This document shows positions 47,503 to 55,638 of a DNA stretch of 64,000 nt, piece after piece. The stretch comes from Mycolicibacter virginiensis (GTDB lineage: Bacteria > Actinomycetota > Actinomycetes > Mycobacteriales > Mycobacteriaceae). The DNA lies in contig NZ_CP092430.2 in assembly GCF_022374935.2 (NCBI RefSeq), positions 1,488,001 through 1,552,000 of the forward strand. Reading direction: 5' to 3'. The notes under the pieces were generated by a model. It was not told the DNA's origin, made no database searches, and saw nothing but the letters and a program-made list of their open reading frames with translations. The position numbers and the translations under genes are program-made. Position 1 is the stretch's first letter. Each line of letters starts with the position of its first letter.

Positions 47503-48296
47503 TGATCGCTGGCCCACCGCAATTGCCGCAGACGGTGCCGGACGCTGTACGACAGCTGGCCGGTGACGATGATCCACGCCCGGTGTGGCTCAACGAGGTC
47601 GGCGGCACCACGTTCGAGGTCACCGGCGCCGCCGGGCACCGCTTCATCAAGTGGTCGCCGGCCGACAGCGGCATCGACCTGTCCGCCGAGGCGGCGCGAC
47701 TGCGATGGGCGCTCGGCTACACGCAGGTGCCGCGCGTACTCGATCACGGCAGCAACGACGAGGGGCAGTGGCTGGTCACCGCGGCCCTGCCTGGCACCAA
47801 TGCAGTCGCGGCGCGATGGATCGCCGACCCCGGCCCAGCAGTGACGGGAATCGGACGGGGACTGCGGGCGCTGCACGACGCCTTGCCCGTGGCGGAATGT
47901 CCGTTCGACTGGAGCGCCGAGCGACGGGTTGCGGACGCCAATCGCCGTTCTGGTCAACTGAATCCGGCCGAGTGGCCTGCTGAGTTCGCCGGACTCACCG
48001 TCGCGCAGGCGTTGCAGCGGGTAGCCGATCCGCCCCCGGTTGATCGGCTGGTGGTGTGCCACGGCGACGCCTGTGCACCGAACACTTTGCTGAACGACGA
48101 GGGGCGCCCCACGGGGCACGTCGACCTCGGCGAACTGGGGATTGCCGATCGCTGGGCCGATTTGGCGGTGGCTACCTGGAGCACTGAGTGGAACTACGGT
48201 GCCGATTGGACTGATGTGCTCCTTGATGCCTACGGGGTCCGACGAGACCAGGAGCGCATCGACTACTACCGGCTGTTGTGGACCCTCGATCCTTGA
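47502..48296 (+). CDS. Aminoglycoside phosphotransferase APH(3')-like kinase
   Basis: A 264-residue protein-kinase-like phosphotransferase. The catalytic loop is VCHGDACAPNTLL (the HGD..xxN motif) and the metal-binding Asp is in HVDLGELGIADRWADLA, both typical of the APH(3') group. TFEVTGAAGHRFIKWSP carries the ATP-binding Lys. Whether it acts on aminoglycosides or on a native substrate cannot be told from sequence. TGATG coupling with the M20 peptidase is visible at 47500-47504. There is no equivalent beside Rv2522c in M. tuberculosis. Confidence 0.85.
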   Translation: MIAGPPQLPQTVPDAVRQLAGDDDPRPVWLNEVGGTTFEVTGAAGHRFIKWSPADSGIDLSAEAARLRWALGYTQVPRVLDHGSNDEGQWLVTAALPGTNAVAARWIADPGPAVTGIGRGLRALHDALPVAECPFDWSAERRVADANRRSGQLNPAEWPAEFAGLTVAQALQRVADPPPVDRLVVCHGDACAPNTLLNDEGRPTGHVDLGELGIADRWADLAVATWSTEWNYGADWTDVLLDAYGVRRDQERIDYYRLLWTLDP

Positions 48297-48336
48297 TCGG
48301 CGGGCCCACAAGGGCCACTTGTGATTGCATGGGGAG

Positions 48337-49281
48337 ATGGCGCTGAGCCCCCGCATGCCCGATCTGTCGGCGTTCGAGATGTTGGTGGCTATCGCCAGAA
48401 CCGGCAGCCTTGGCGCTGCGGGGCGGGAGCTGGGGCTGACGCAGCAGGCGGTTTCGGCACGCCTGACCGCGATGGAGGCCCAGACCGGCGTGCGACTCGT
48501 AATGCGTGGTGCGCGTGGTTCGCAGTTGACTTCGGCGGGGGCGGTCGTGACGGAGTGGGCAGATCAGCTACTGGATGTCGCCGGTCACGTCGATGCCGGG
48601 CTGGCTTCGTTGCGGACCGCAAGCCGCAAGAAGATGAACGTGGTTGCGAGTCTGACGATCGCCGAACAGCTGATGCCCCGCTGGATCGTGTCCCTGCAGA
48701 CCTCCGCCACACGAACCGGCCGCGAGGCACCGGAGGTCATTCTGACCGCCACCAACAGCGAGCAAGCCATTGCGAACGTGCGAGGCGGATCGGCGGACTT
48801 GGGCTTCATCGAGAGTCCGGGGGCGCTGACCGGTATTCGCAGCCGTGTCGTGGCGCACGACGACCTCGTGGTGATCGTGCCGCCCGACCACAAATGGGTG
48901 CGTCGCTCCAAAGGCGTGACCGCCGCAGAGCTCAGCCAGACCCCGCTGGTCGTGCGGGAACAGGGTTCGGGCACCCGGGACTCGCTGACGTCGGCGTTGC
49001 GTGCCGTCTTGGGTCACGAGGTGGAACAGGCACGTCCGGCATTGGAACTTTCTTCGTCGGTCGCCGTGCGTGGTGCCGTACTGGCCGGGGCCGGGCCGGC
49101 TGTGATGAGCAGGTTGGCGGTCGCCGATGACCTTGCGGTCGGCCGGCTTCGCAGCGTCGAGGTGCCAGAATTAGACCTGCATCGGGATCTCAGGGCGATC
49201 TGGACGGGTGGGCGGACGCCGCCGGCCGGCGCGGCCCGGGACCTGTTGAGCCATATCGGCGGCGCCAACCGCCTGCGCTGA
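48337..49281 (+). CDS. LysR-family transcriptional regulator
   Basis: A 314-residue LTTR. The winged HTH is FEMLVAIARTGSLGAAGREL-GLTQQAVSARL and the effector-binding domain follows (VASLTIAEQLMPRWIVSL, LGFIESPGALTGIRS). The ATG at 48337 is adopted; ATG at 48355 and an upstream TTG at 48325 are alternatives, and none has an ideal ribosome-binding site. It faces the convergent FAD oxidoreductase gene. Target and effector unknown. Confidence 0.88.
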   Translation: MALSPRMPDLSAFEMLVAIARTGSLGAAGRELGLTQQAVSARLTAMEAQTGVRLVMRGARGSQLTSAGAVVTEWADQLLDVAGHVDAGLASLRTASRKKMNVVASLTIAEQLMPRWIVSLQTSATRTGREAPEVILTATNSEQAIANVRGGSADLGFIESPGALTGIRSRVVAHDDLVVIVPPDHKWVRRSKGVTAAELSQTPLVVREQGSGTRDSLTSALRAVLGHEVEQARPALELSSSVAVRGAVLAGAGPAVMSRLAVADDLAVGRLRSVEVPELDLHRDLRAIWTGGRTPPAGAARDLLSHIGGANRLR

Positions 49282-49293
49282 TCCCCGCCGAAG

Positions 49294-50331
49294 CTACGTG
49301 CCGTACTGCAACCACAGGGGCAGTGCGCTGTTGAGCCGCTGCATGAATTTGATCAGTCCGATCCGATACTGCCCAGATCCGAACGAGTCGATTCCATACT
49401 CGGGGAAAGCAATTCCGACCCCGAACAGTCCCGGAGCCAGGATCCCGTTCACCGGGTCGTATTCCAGCTCCCCCCACTGCGGGGTCGCGGGGAGCCGCCG
49501 GCGGGTGAAGCCGACGGTGTAGACAACGTGGCTACAGGCTTGGAGCTGCTCGGAGAACTCCTTGTCGTCTACCCGATACCGTTCCAGGCGCTCCGGATAG
49601 GTTCCGTCGATGTTCTCGCGGGCCCACGTTGCGGCATTTCCCTTCAGGCCAGTGTCGTCGAACAGGATCTGATCGCCAAGGTAGACAGCGTATTTGGTAG
49701 GGCTTCGATAGAAGTTGACGACCTTCTGCGCCTGGGTGTTCAACAAGTTGGGCAGGGCCACCATCGATGAGTGTGACGAGCCGAAGACCGCCACCGTGGC
49801 GTCGTCCAACGCCAGCTGACTGAGCTTGTCGGGGTTCAGTGCCACCTCGATCGGAATCTCTTCCAGGTGCGGATGCTGAAGCGTCTTGGGAATCGAGCCG
49901 ACGGCCAGAATCACGTTCTTCGCTTCGATCTCGGCGTCCGGGGTGCTCACCAGCCACCGGCGGTTGCGCAGGGTGAGCTCGGTGGCCACCGCGCGAATGG
50001 CGGTGACGCGCTGGGTCAGGTGCTGCGAGATCCATACCAACGGATCGGCGATGAGGCCGAGCGGGCAGGTGTGACCGGGATCAATGTCGGTCAGCTCAAA
50101 GTGGGGTGCTTCGGAGAACCGGAACGCCTGCGAGCCGTTCAAGTAGTCGAGGAAGAGTGACACATGAGTGTTGCCGGGGACGGCGCGCCATTTGGTGCCG
50201 ATATCACCGGCGGCAAAGTCGGGATCGATCCAGACGATCTGGTTCTCGGGGACGCCATGGTCGAGCAGCCGGCCCACCGCGGCGATACCTGCGGGACCTG
50301 CTCCGATCACTGCCCAGCTGTGCCCAGTCAT
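49294..50331 (-). CDS. FAD-dependent pyridine-nucleotide oxidoreductase
   Basis: A 345-residue flavoprotein. The N-terminal Rossmann motif is WAVIGAGPAGIAAVG; a middle nucleotide-binding segment reads VAVFGSSHSSMVALPNLL, and the C-terminal part has YTVGFTRRRLP and GVGIAFPEYGIDSFGSG. It resembles NAD(P)/FAD-binding monooxygenase/reductase proteins but I cannot name the substrate. Start is the ATG at 50331, preceded by AGGAAGA-type sequence on its strand. It is convergent with the LysR gene, 12 bp apart. Confidence 0.75.
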   Translation of the reverse strand: MTGHSWAVIGAGPAGIAAVGRLLDHGVPENQIVWIDPDFAAGDIGTKWRAVPGNTHVSLFLDYLNGSQAFRFSEAPHFELTDIDPGHTCPLGLIADPLVWISQHLTQRVTAIRAVATELTLRNRRWLVSTPDAEIEAKNVILAVGSIPKTLQHPHLEEIPIEVALNPDKLSQLALDDATVAVFGSSHSSMVALPNLLNTQAQKVVNFYRSPTKYAVYLGDQILFDDTGLKGNAATWARENIDGTYPERLERYRVDDKEFSEQLQACSHVVYTVGFTRRRLPATPQWGELEYDPVNGILAPGLFGVGIAFPEYGIDSFGSGQYRIGLIKFMQRLNSALPLWLQYGT

Positions 50332-50709
50332 CTTCCTGCCTTCCAACGGGGTAGGAGTAACGCGCCTTGTTGGTCGCTCGATCGGAGGCGCCACCCAATC
50401 CCGACCGTTGGGATTAATGCTGCGCCCGACAGTAGTCCGCGGCTAGGGGGTTTGTCCTTGTTAGCCCACAACGGTTCGTTGTGACTGAGAGATAGTCGGC
50501 CGTCTGCTCCCGATCGGGTGCGTGGCGGGCTGACGAGGCTTATCTTCACGGGACAGAAACACGGACGCGATGTCGCGACCGGCAAGGAGGCCCGCGACAT
50601 CTACAAGATCGGCACCGTCTATGCCGATGCGGACGAAACGCTGGCGAAGCTGGGGTATGCCCCGAAACGCCAGCCCGGCCAGATCGGATTCACCCACCAC
50701 CGATAGGCG
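50332..50709. other. Intergenic stretch with one small doubtful ORF
   Basis: Between the FAD oxidoreductase start and the VOC gene end there are 378 bp. The first part should hold the oxidoreductase promoter. The second part carries a 62-codon ORF described separately. No RNA gene or clear terminator is seen. Confidence 0.4.
50518..50706 (+). CDS. Hypothetical 62-residue protein, possibly a gene remnant
   Basis: A GTG-initiated ORF whose product contains GKEARDIYKIGTVYADADETLAKLGYAP and ends GFTHHR. Third-position G/C use and the regular helix-like composition look like real coding sequence, but the ORF is short, has no clear ribosome-binding site and may be the 3' remnant of a longer gene. 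I do not recognise a family. It is convergent with the VOC gene, whose stop lies 3 bp away. Confidence 0.4.
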   Translation: MRGGLTRLIFTGQKHGRDVATGKEARDIYKIGTVYADADETLAKLGYAPKRQPGQIGFTHHR

Positions 50710-51183
50710 TCAAGGCCCTTCGGCTGCCGCCTCCAACGCGGCGATGTCGAGCTTGACCATCGTGTACATGGCCTGCTTCGCCCGAAGTACGCGCTCGGGG
50801 TCTGGATCGGTCATCAACTCCGACAGCCGTTGCGGGATGATCTGCCAGGACAAGCCGTAGCGGTCGGTGAGCCAGCCGCACTGGACTTCCTTGCCGCCGG
50901 CGCTTAACGCGTTCCAGTAGTGGTCGACCTCGGCCTGATCGGCGCAGTAGACCTGGATCGAGATGGCCTCATCCAACGTGAAGTTCGGTCCGCCGTTGAT
51001 GGCGGAGAACAGCCGCCCGTCGAGCTCGAACAACACTTCCAGCGGGCTGCCGTCGCGCTCGGGATTCTCCGCGCCCCAGTAGGAGACGTCGGTGACCTTT
51101 GAATTGGGAAAGATCGACACGTAGTACTCGGCGGCTTCCAGCGCCTGGGTGTCGAACCACAAACTCGTTCGGATGACCGGCAT
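50710..51183 (-). CDS. VOC-family protein (PhnB / 3-demethylubiquinone-methyltransferase-like)
   Basis: A 157-residue vicinal-oxygen-chelate protein. TSLWFDTQALEAAEYYVSIF, VLFELDGRLFSAINGG and YCADQAEVDHYWNALSAGG, then CGWLTDRYGLSWQIIP, are the PhnB-like family pattern (split here for length). Enzymatic role unknown. Its start lies 41 bp from the stranded 3' end of bcp. Confidence 0.85.
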   Translation of the reverse strand: MPVIRTSLWFDTQALEAAEYYVSIFPNSKVTDVSYWGAENPERDGSPLEVLFELDGRLFSAINGGPNFTLDEAISIQVYCADQAEVDHYWNALSAGGKEVQCGWLTDRYGLSWQIIPQRLSELMTDPDPERVLRAKQAMYTMVKLDIAALEAAAEGP

Positions 51184-51224
51184 GCGCGGCTCCTTCTCGG
51201 TCGGCGGAAAAGCGACCTCAGGGG

Positions 51225-51284
51225 TCAGACCGACAGATCGCGCCGCAGTTTCGCGACGTGCCCGGTGGCCCGCACGTTGTACTG
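51225..51284 (-). pseudogene. bcp: Stranded native 3' end of bcp (left side of the integrated element)
   Basis: Read on the minus strand, the codons running from 51284 to the stop at 51225-51227 give QYNVRATGHVAKLRRDLSV. This is the C-terminal sequence expected for mycobacterial Bcp, which continues from the AEAQ found in the bcp gene 12 kb away. The fragment is separated from the rest of the gene by the element and has no start of its own, so it is a footprint of the insertion. Confidence 0.9.
51274..51284. other. attL core of the integrative element
   Basis: ACGTTGTACTG here is repeated exactly at 63405-63415. The repeat lies within bcp coding sequence (QYNV codons) on both sides, immediately outside the integrase-end gene on this side. 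This is the expected footprint of serine-integrase insertion; the true crossover dinucleotide lies inside the 11 bp. Confidence 0.85.
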
Positions 51285-51292
51285 TGAAACAC

Positions 51293-51466
51293 ATGGGACA
51301 ACAGCTATCAAGCGGCCAGCTTGTGAAGTACGTCGGCATTCACGGTCGGGCTGACGGACCGACTGGCAGGGTGTCCAGAGTGTGCCGAGCGTTTGTCAGA
51401 GTGCGTTGGGATGATGGCCGAGTGGACGACGTACACCCCGAGGACATCCGGGTATTACCACGGTGA
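51293..51466 (+). CDS. Small KOW/SH3-like basic protein at the attL end
   Basis: A 57-residue protein with GPTGRVSRVCRAFVRVRWDD and GRVDDVHPEDIRVLPR, a beta-rich SH3/KOW-like pattern. It starts 8 bp inside the attL core and overlaps the integrase start by 4 bp (GTGA), so it is translated with the integrase. A role in integration or excision control is possible from position only. Confidence 0.6.
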   Translation: MGQQLSSGQLVKYVGIHGRADGPTGRVSRVCRAFVRVRWDDGRVDDVHPEDIRVLPR

Positions 51467-53127
51467 GCAGACGACTAAGGGCGGTCGTTGGGTCTCGTGT
51501 ATCCCATTTAGACGACGACAAAGCCAGCACCCGCAAGGTCTCCCATCTCGCCCAAACCGAGGAGGGCGAACGGTGGGCGCAGTCCCACGGATACACCGTG
51601 GTCGGGACGTTCGAGGATCTAGGAATCTCAGCGGGAAAAACAACTCCGTTTGAGCGGCCAGACCTGGGCAAGTGGCTGGCCCCGGAACGTCTGCACGAGT
51701 GGGACGTGCTGGTGTTCGCCAAGATCGACCGAGCGTTCCGATCTACCGCTGACTGCGTGGACTTCGCCAAGTGGACCAAAGAGAACAAGAAGATTCTGGC
51801 GTTCGCCGGCGATGGGGTAGTGCTCGATTACCTCCACCCGGCGGGTGACTCGCTCGATCAGATGATGAGCGAGTTCTTCATCTACGTCGGCAGCTTCTTC
51901 GCGGCCATCGAGTTGTCACGGTTCAAGACCCGCGCAACAGATCGGCTCGACTACCTGCGGATGACCGACCGGGTAAGCCACGGTGTACCCCCACTGGGGT
52001 ACCGCACCGTCAAACACTCGAGCGGGCAGGGCAAGGCGCTCGCCCGTGATCCCGAGGGCTACAAGCTGCTGCACGAGATCAGAAACAAACTGGTGGACGA
52101 ACGGCAATCGTTGACCAGCATCGCCCGGTGGCTCAATGAGCAGGGCAAGACGACGAACGTCGCCCGGTCACGGGGTGGCGGTAAGTGGTCGGTCGCCACG
52201 TTGAAACGTGTCCTGACTTCGCAGCGCACGCAAGGCTTGCGGGTGATGGCGGTATACGAACCTGCCCCTACCGAGAAGAACCCCGACAACAAGAAACGGG
52301 TAGGGGAGAAGCTGGTACTCGATCCCCAAGGTCAGCCGATCAGGATGGCCGAGCCTACTTTCACCGACGACGACTGGGCGCTGATACAGGCGGCGGTAGG
52401 TCGTCGTACGGCCAGCGGTAAGGCGCGTCAGATGACGCCGAACCCGTTGGCCGGGATCGGCTTCTGCCAGTGCGGGTACGCGTTGGCGCTGCACCGCAGG
52501 CGGTCGTCTAGCGGGAAGCTGCACACCTACGTCCGTTGTGGCCGGGCGCTGAACGGGTGCCGTGGTGCGATAACGCTTCAGATGGCCGAAGCCATCTTGG
52601 AAGAAGATTTTCTGGATGCTCACGGCGATCGTGAGATGCAGCAGCAGGTATTTGTTCCCGGTGCTGACCACAGTCAAGAGCTGGCCCAAACCGAGCAGTC
52701 GCTAGAGCGGCTGCGGTGGGAGTCCGACAACGGGCTAGTAGACGATGAGGTGCTGTATCGGTCGCGTCTGTCCTCGTTGGTTGCTCGAAAGGCCGAGTTG
52801 ACCGCGAACACCGTGACGCCTGCCCGTTGGGAGTCGGTGGGCACCGGTAAGACGTTCCGTGAGCTGTGGGCCGACGAGGCCACCGACCGCCGTCAGGTTC
52901 TTCGGGACAGCGGTGTGCGGCTGGTACTGCACTTCCCGCCGCGTGGGACCACGACGCAGACCAAGGTCATCCCGTGGGAGTTGTGCCACCCCGAGGATTG
53001 GCCGGAGCCGGAGCTGACGGCAGAACAGCAGGCGATTCGGGATGGATTGGAGAAGCTGGATGTTGGCGAGGGTCTTGACGTTCGGGATGGTGTTGTTCGG
53101 GTTGTTCCCGCCCGTGGCAAGCGCTGA
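51463..53127 (+). CDS. Large serine recombinase (phage-type integrase)
   Basis: A 554-residue integrase that recombines attP with attB. The N-terminal resolvase domain has the catalytic Ser14 with Arg12 (VVGSRVSHLDDD) and the conserved DVLVFAKIDRAFRS. The recombinase domain follows with VPPLGYRT and KWSVATLKRVLTSQRTQGL. The zinc-ribbon domain has CQCGYALAL and VRCGRALNGCRG, and a coiled-coil segment (LAQTEQSLERLRWESDN) comes after it. All parts are intact. It reads inward from attL. A recombination directionality factor is not identified. Confidence 0.95.
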   Translation: MSRRLRAVVGSRVSHLDDDKASTRKVSHLAQTEEGERWAQSHGYTVVGTFEDLGISAGKTTPFERPDLGKWLAPERLHEWDVLVFAKIDRAFRSTADCVDFAKWTKENKKILAFAGDGVVLDYLHPAGDSLDQMMSEFFIYVGSFFAAIELSRFKTRATDRLDYLRMTDRVSHGVPPLGYRTVKHSSGQGKALARDPEGYKLLHEIRNKLVDERQSLTSIARWLNEQGKTTNVARSRGGGKWSVATLKRVLTSQRTQGLRVMAVYEPAPTEKNPDNKKRVGEKLVLDPQGQPIRMAEPTFTDDDWALIQAAVGRRTASGKARQMTPNPLAGIGFCQCGYALALHRRRSSSGKLHTYVRCGRALNGCRGAITLQMAEAILEEDFLDAHGDREMQQQVFVPGADHSQELAQTEQSLERLRWESDNGLVDDEVLYRSRLSSLVARKAELTANTVTPARWESVGTGKTFRELWADEATDRRQVLRDSGVRLVLHFPPRGTTTQTKVIPWELCHPEDWPEPELTAEQQAIRDGLEKLDVGEGLDVRDGVVRVVPARGKR

Positions 53128-53305
53128 CCCAATCCCGGCATATTGCCACGACCAGAGGTGGTGCGATGGCGATTTTGGACGCCGGGACTACTGCCCAGAT
53201 TCCGGCTCATGGGTCGGCCCGTTCGGAGCCTGCCCTTCGCTCAACACCGGACCCTATTCACCAGGGGGCTTGCGTCCGAACGAAAGCAATTGGGACGACG
53301 AATAA
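53060..53305 (+). CDS. Small secreted phage-type protein
   Basis: The product (about 81 residues) has a signal peptide, MLARVLTFGMVLFGLFPPVASA, given in two pieces here: MLARVLTFGMV and LFGLFPPVASA. The mature part has YCHDQRWCDGDFGRRDYC and FGACP, so two or three disulfides are likely. Such small Cys-rich secreted proteins are common in mycobacteriophages. The start codon could also be 53042 or 53090; all overlap the integrase 3' end. Role unknown; superinfection exclusion at the cell surface is a possibility. Confidence 0.55.
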   Translation: MLARVLTFGMVLFGLFPPVASADPIPAYCHDQRWCDGDFGRRDYCPDSGSWVGPFGACPSLNTGPYSPGGLRPNESNWDDE

Positions 53306-53862
53306 GCGGTGTACAACGAAAGGCGGCACCGCCCGAAGCATGACGGTGCCGCCCTCTCGATCAACCGGTCACGCGAGTTGGATCAGCTTCCAGTCGACAG
53401 CCCGGTTGTTGTGGGGTGGCATGACGTTGCCCACCGCGATGGGTGCGGTCGTGCTCGGAGAGTCCTGTGACTTCCACACACCACTTTCGGGACACTTCTG
53501 CCCTGTATGTGCCAAACGGCCTACAGCCATAACTATTTTCCTTACTACTAGGGTGGCAGGACGCAACCCACCACCGTGCAGCAAGCAGATATAACTTCGG
53601 TAACAAACGTCACAAACGGCTCACCGCCGAGACGTTTCCTGATACTTTGGCTGCCTACCTACCAAGTAGAACCACAAGCCCCAGGTACCCGAAGCCCCAG
53701 GTTTTCGGACCTGGGGCTTGCTGCGTGGATTACTTTACGCCCTGGCACTCGGCATGGGGGACTGCCAAACCACATTCATAGTATTTCCTCAAAGTCCAGG
53801 TCAGGGCGACCGCGTGTCCTTACATTTGTAAGTGACATTCGCCAGGACAGGGTCGTCCAGTG
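53306..53862. other. Non-coding region of the element with nested repeats and hairpin
   Basis: No convincing gene is seen in 557 bp between the secreted protein and the repressor 3' end. It holds the triple AAGCCCCAGGT structure (53676-53719) and an inverted repeat AAACGTC...GACGTTT (53605-53637). Since the repressor-like gene is convergent, this is a likely bidirectional terminator and may also hold small RNAs. Confidence 0.45.
53676..53719. terminator. Two direct copies plus one inverted copy of an 11-bp arm: alternative hairpins
   Basis: AAGCCCCAGGT occurs at 53676-53686 and 53692-53702, and its exact reverse complement ACCTGGGGCTT at 53709-53719 after the loop TTTCGG. The inverted copy can pair with either direct copy, giving mutually exclusive hairpins. 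No T-tract follows on the plus strand. It may be a terminator or an RNA switch. Confidence 0.6.
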
Positions 53863-54345
53863 TCAAGTATTGGCGATGACTTCACGGGTCTTAGGGGTAG
53901 CTTCGCCGCCCTCTTTGCCGTCAACAGCTTCGGTAAGGAAGCCCTCACGCCGCGCCCGCATGATGTGACCCTTCACAGTCGGCACAGGCTTATCTAGAGC
54001 GTCCGCCAAGGCTGTGGAGACATCCCGGCGTCGTGGTGCCAGTTGGGCGTAGGCCAGCGCCAGGCGTGCCAGATAGTCGTCGGTGATCCTGCCGTTGGCT
54101 TTGGTGTAGGCGTCGACCATCTGCTGCACGGCTTCAACGCCAATACGTGAGCGTTGCGCCAGCGGCACCCGGTATTCACGCCGTGCGAGGTCTTGAATCT
54201 GTCGAGCGGCATACAGCAGCTCGTCATACCCGAGTTGCCCGTCCTCGTCGTCCGAAGTGGTGGTGATCGTGATCTGCACCAACCGTTCGCCGTCGTAGCC
54301 GAGCGCGATGTCGGCAACGGGCATCCGCCGTATCTCCAAGGCCAT
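53863..54345 (-). CDS. Putative element repressor / HTH regulator
   Basis: A 160-residue protein, the only minus-strand gene in the element. The C-terminal half reads RDVSTALADALDKPVPTVKGHIMRARREGFL, a helix-turn-helix pattern seen in actinobacterial and phage regulators that end in a RxxGxL segment. It is divergent from the operon starting at 54487, with a 140-bp control region between, which is the place of an immunity repressor. The ATG at 54345 is adopted; a longer open frame upstream is unlikely because it enters the control region. Confidence 0.6.
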   Translation of the reverse strand: MALEIRRMPVADIALGYDGERLVQITITTTSDDEDGQLGYDELLYAARQIQDLARREYRVPLAQRSRIGVEAVQQMVDAYTKANGRITDDYLARLALAYAQLAPRRRDVSTALADALDKPVPTVKGHIMRARREGFLTEAVDGKEGGEATPKTREVIANT

Positions 54346-54486
54346 GCAGGTCACTTTAACACTGGGCGGCGTCTCATCCCGCTTTGCCGTATCCGTTGAC
54401 AACCGTATGAACCATATGAGACGGTGCAACGGTCGACGGTGACACAGAGGCGGAACCGCCGCCACAACGAGAGGGAGATGGGATTA
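54346..54486. promoter_or_regulatory. Divergent control region of the element
   Basis: This AT-richer stretch lies between the putative repressor and the plus-strand operon. TTGACA occurs near 54396 with palindromic ATATGA-type sequence downstream (ATGAACCATATGAG), which fits a promoter overlapped by an operator. GAGGGAG near 54471-54476 is the ribosome-binding site for the GTG at 54487. Confidence 0.45.
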
Positions 54487-54813
54487 GTGAGTGAAGGGAA
54501 GTTTGATCAATTGCGGCTGCTTGCTGACTATGCCGAGCTGGCGCGGCGATGCTGTTGGGACCCGCAGTTCATCGACACGGAGGACAACCCCGGTCTTCTG
54601 ATCGGTCGAAGGGATGCGCGGGTCCTGGTGATGATCAACGGTTCCCCCGAGAGGGCCAGGCGGTTCGTAGGTCCGTCCCAATTCGGTTCCGATGGATACC
54701 CGTTGTTGTCTCTCACCGCGACTGCCGAAATATCCGACACCAGCGTGGTCAACGGGTGGTTGCGCGAGGGGTGCGCTGAAGCTGCCGTGTTCGACGGGGG
54801 CCGTAGCCGATGA
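54487..54813 (+). CDS. Hypothetical element protein, 108 residues
   Basis: The product has a helical start (FDQLRLLADYAELARRCC), a beta-rich middle (GLLIGRRDARVLVMING) and ends EAAVFDGGRSR. I do not recognise the family. The GTG at 54487 is chosen because GAGGGAG sits about 10 bp upstream, whereas the ATG at 54478 directly abuts it. It is first of the plus-strand early operon and its stop overlaps the next start by 4 bp. Confidence 0.6.
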   Translation: MSEGKFDQLRLLADYAELARRCCWDPQFIDTEDNPGLLIGRRDARVLVMINGSPERARRFVGPSQFGSDGYPLLSLTATAEISDTSVVNGWLREGCAEAAVFDGGRSR

Positions 54814-55049
54814 CCGGGGCGGTGTTGGTAGCCGACCCGTGTTTTCTCTACGTCTGGCGTACGCCCGATTCGCACCTAGCGGTGTACCGGTCGGTGTTGG
54901 TCAACGACACCAGCAAGTTGTTCGATCAGGTCCGCTCACTCGTCGGAGACACGGAGCCCGTTCGGTCTGAGGTAATCGAGGACGCCGACATGGTTTTCGG
55001 GCAGGCAGAGTTGCTGGTGTACCTGCTGCCGGAGTCAACGGCGGCGTGA
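54810..55049 (+). CDS. Hypothetical element protein, 79 residues
   Basis: A small acidic protein beginning MTGAVLVADPCFLYVWRTPD and ending with helix-prone VIEDADMVFGQAELLVYLL. Unknown function. ATGA overlap with the upstream gene and GTGA overlap with the downstream gene show a tightly coupled operon. Confidence 0.6.
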   Translation: MTGAVLVADPCFLYVWRTPDSHLAVYRSVLVNDTSKLFDQVRSLVGDTEPVRSEVIEDADMVFGQAELLVYLLPESTAA

Positions 55050-55510
55050 GCACCGAGCGCCCGCGCTACGTCATCCCCAAGTCAGGGGGTAGCAGCGTTG
55101 CCAAGGGCGTACCGACCAAAGTCGATAGGTGGCGGCGGGAGAACCCGAACGCGTTCCGCACCTGGACGACTAAGCGCGGATGCGTCGTTCAGTTCTGGGG
55201 AATGAGGATCTATTACGGGCGGTGTAGAGATTGCGCGGGCCTGGTTACGGCACGGCGAAGTATCGCTCACCACAAGGACGGTCGAACGTGGACCGGCAAG
55301 TGGCCCGAGCTGTGTCACGGGTGCAGGGATGCAAAGTCAGCCTCACACAGCGACCGTGCCCGGTACAGGATGTCGGGGCTGCGCCGCAAGCGTTATGCGT
55401 TTCGCGATGAGCAGTTCCGCAAGGCTGGCCTACCTCCTGTGAGGCAGGGGGTAGCAGTCGACCCTACTGAGCCGGATGACTGGCTAGATAGTGCCTTTGA
55501 CGAGGACTGA
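55046..55510 (+). CDS. Zinc-ribbon-like element protein
   Basis: A basic 154-residue protein. Two Cys pairs, GRCRDCAGLV and LCHGCRDAK, separated by about 35 residues, suggest a zinc-binding fold related to HNH-type or recombination-accessory phage proteins, but no HNH histidine pattern is clear. The tail is acidic (DWLDSAFDED). It starts at a GTG overlapping the previous stop. Confidence 0.6.
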   Translation: MSTERPRYVIPKSGGSSVAKGVPTKVDRWRRENPNAFRTWTTKRGCVVQFWGMRIYYGRCRDCAGLVTARRSIAHHKDGRTWTGKWPELCHGCRDAKSASHSDRARYRMSGLRRKRYAFRDEQFRKAGLPPVRQGVAVDPTEPDDWLDSAFDED

Positions 55511-55638
55511 TGTTCCACCTTTTTACGTAACCATGGGAGAGGGATGCCCCTGCGAGGCCATCGCAGGCCGTGGCCCTCATCGCTTTTTATTTGTCGACGT
55601 TCGATGGCCCATCGCGATAACTGATCGGAGTAGAGACG

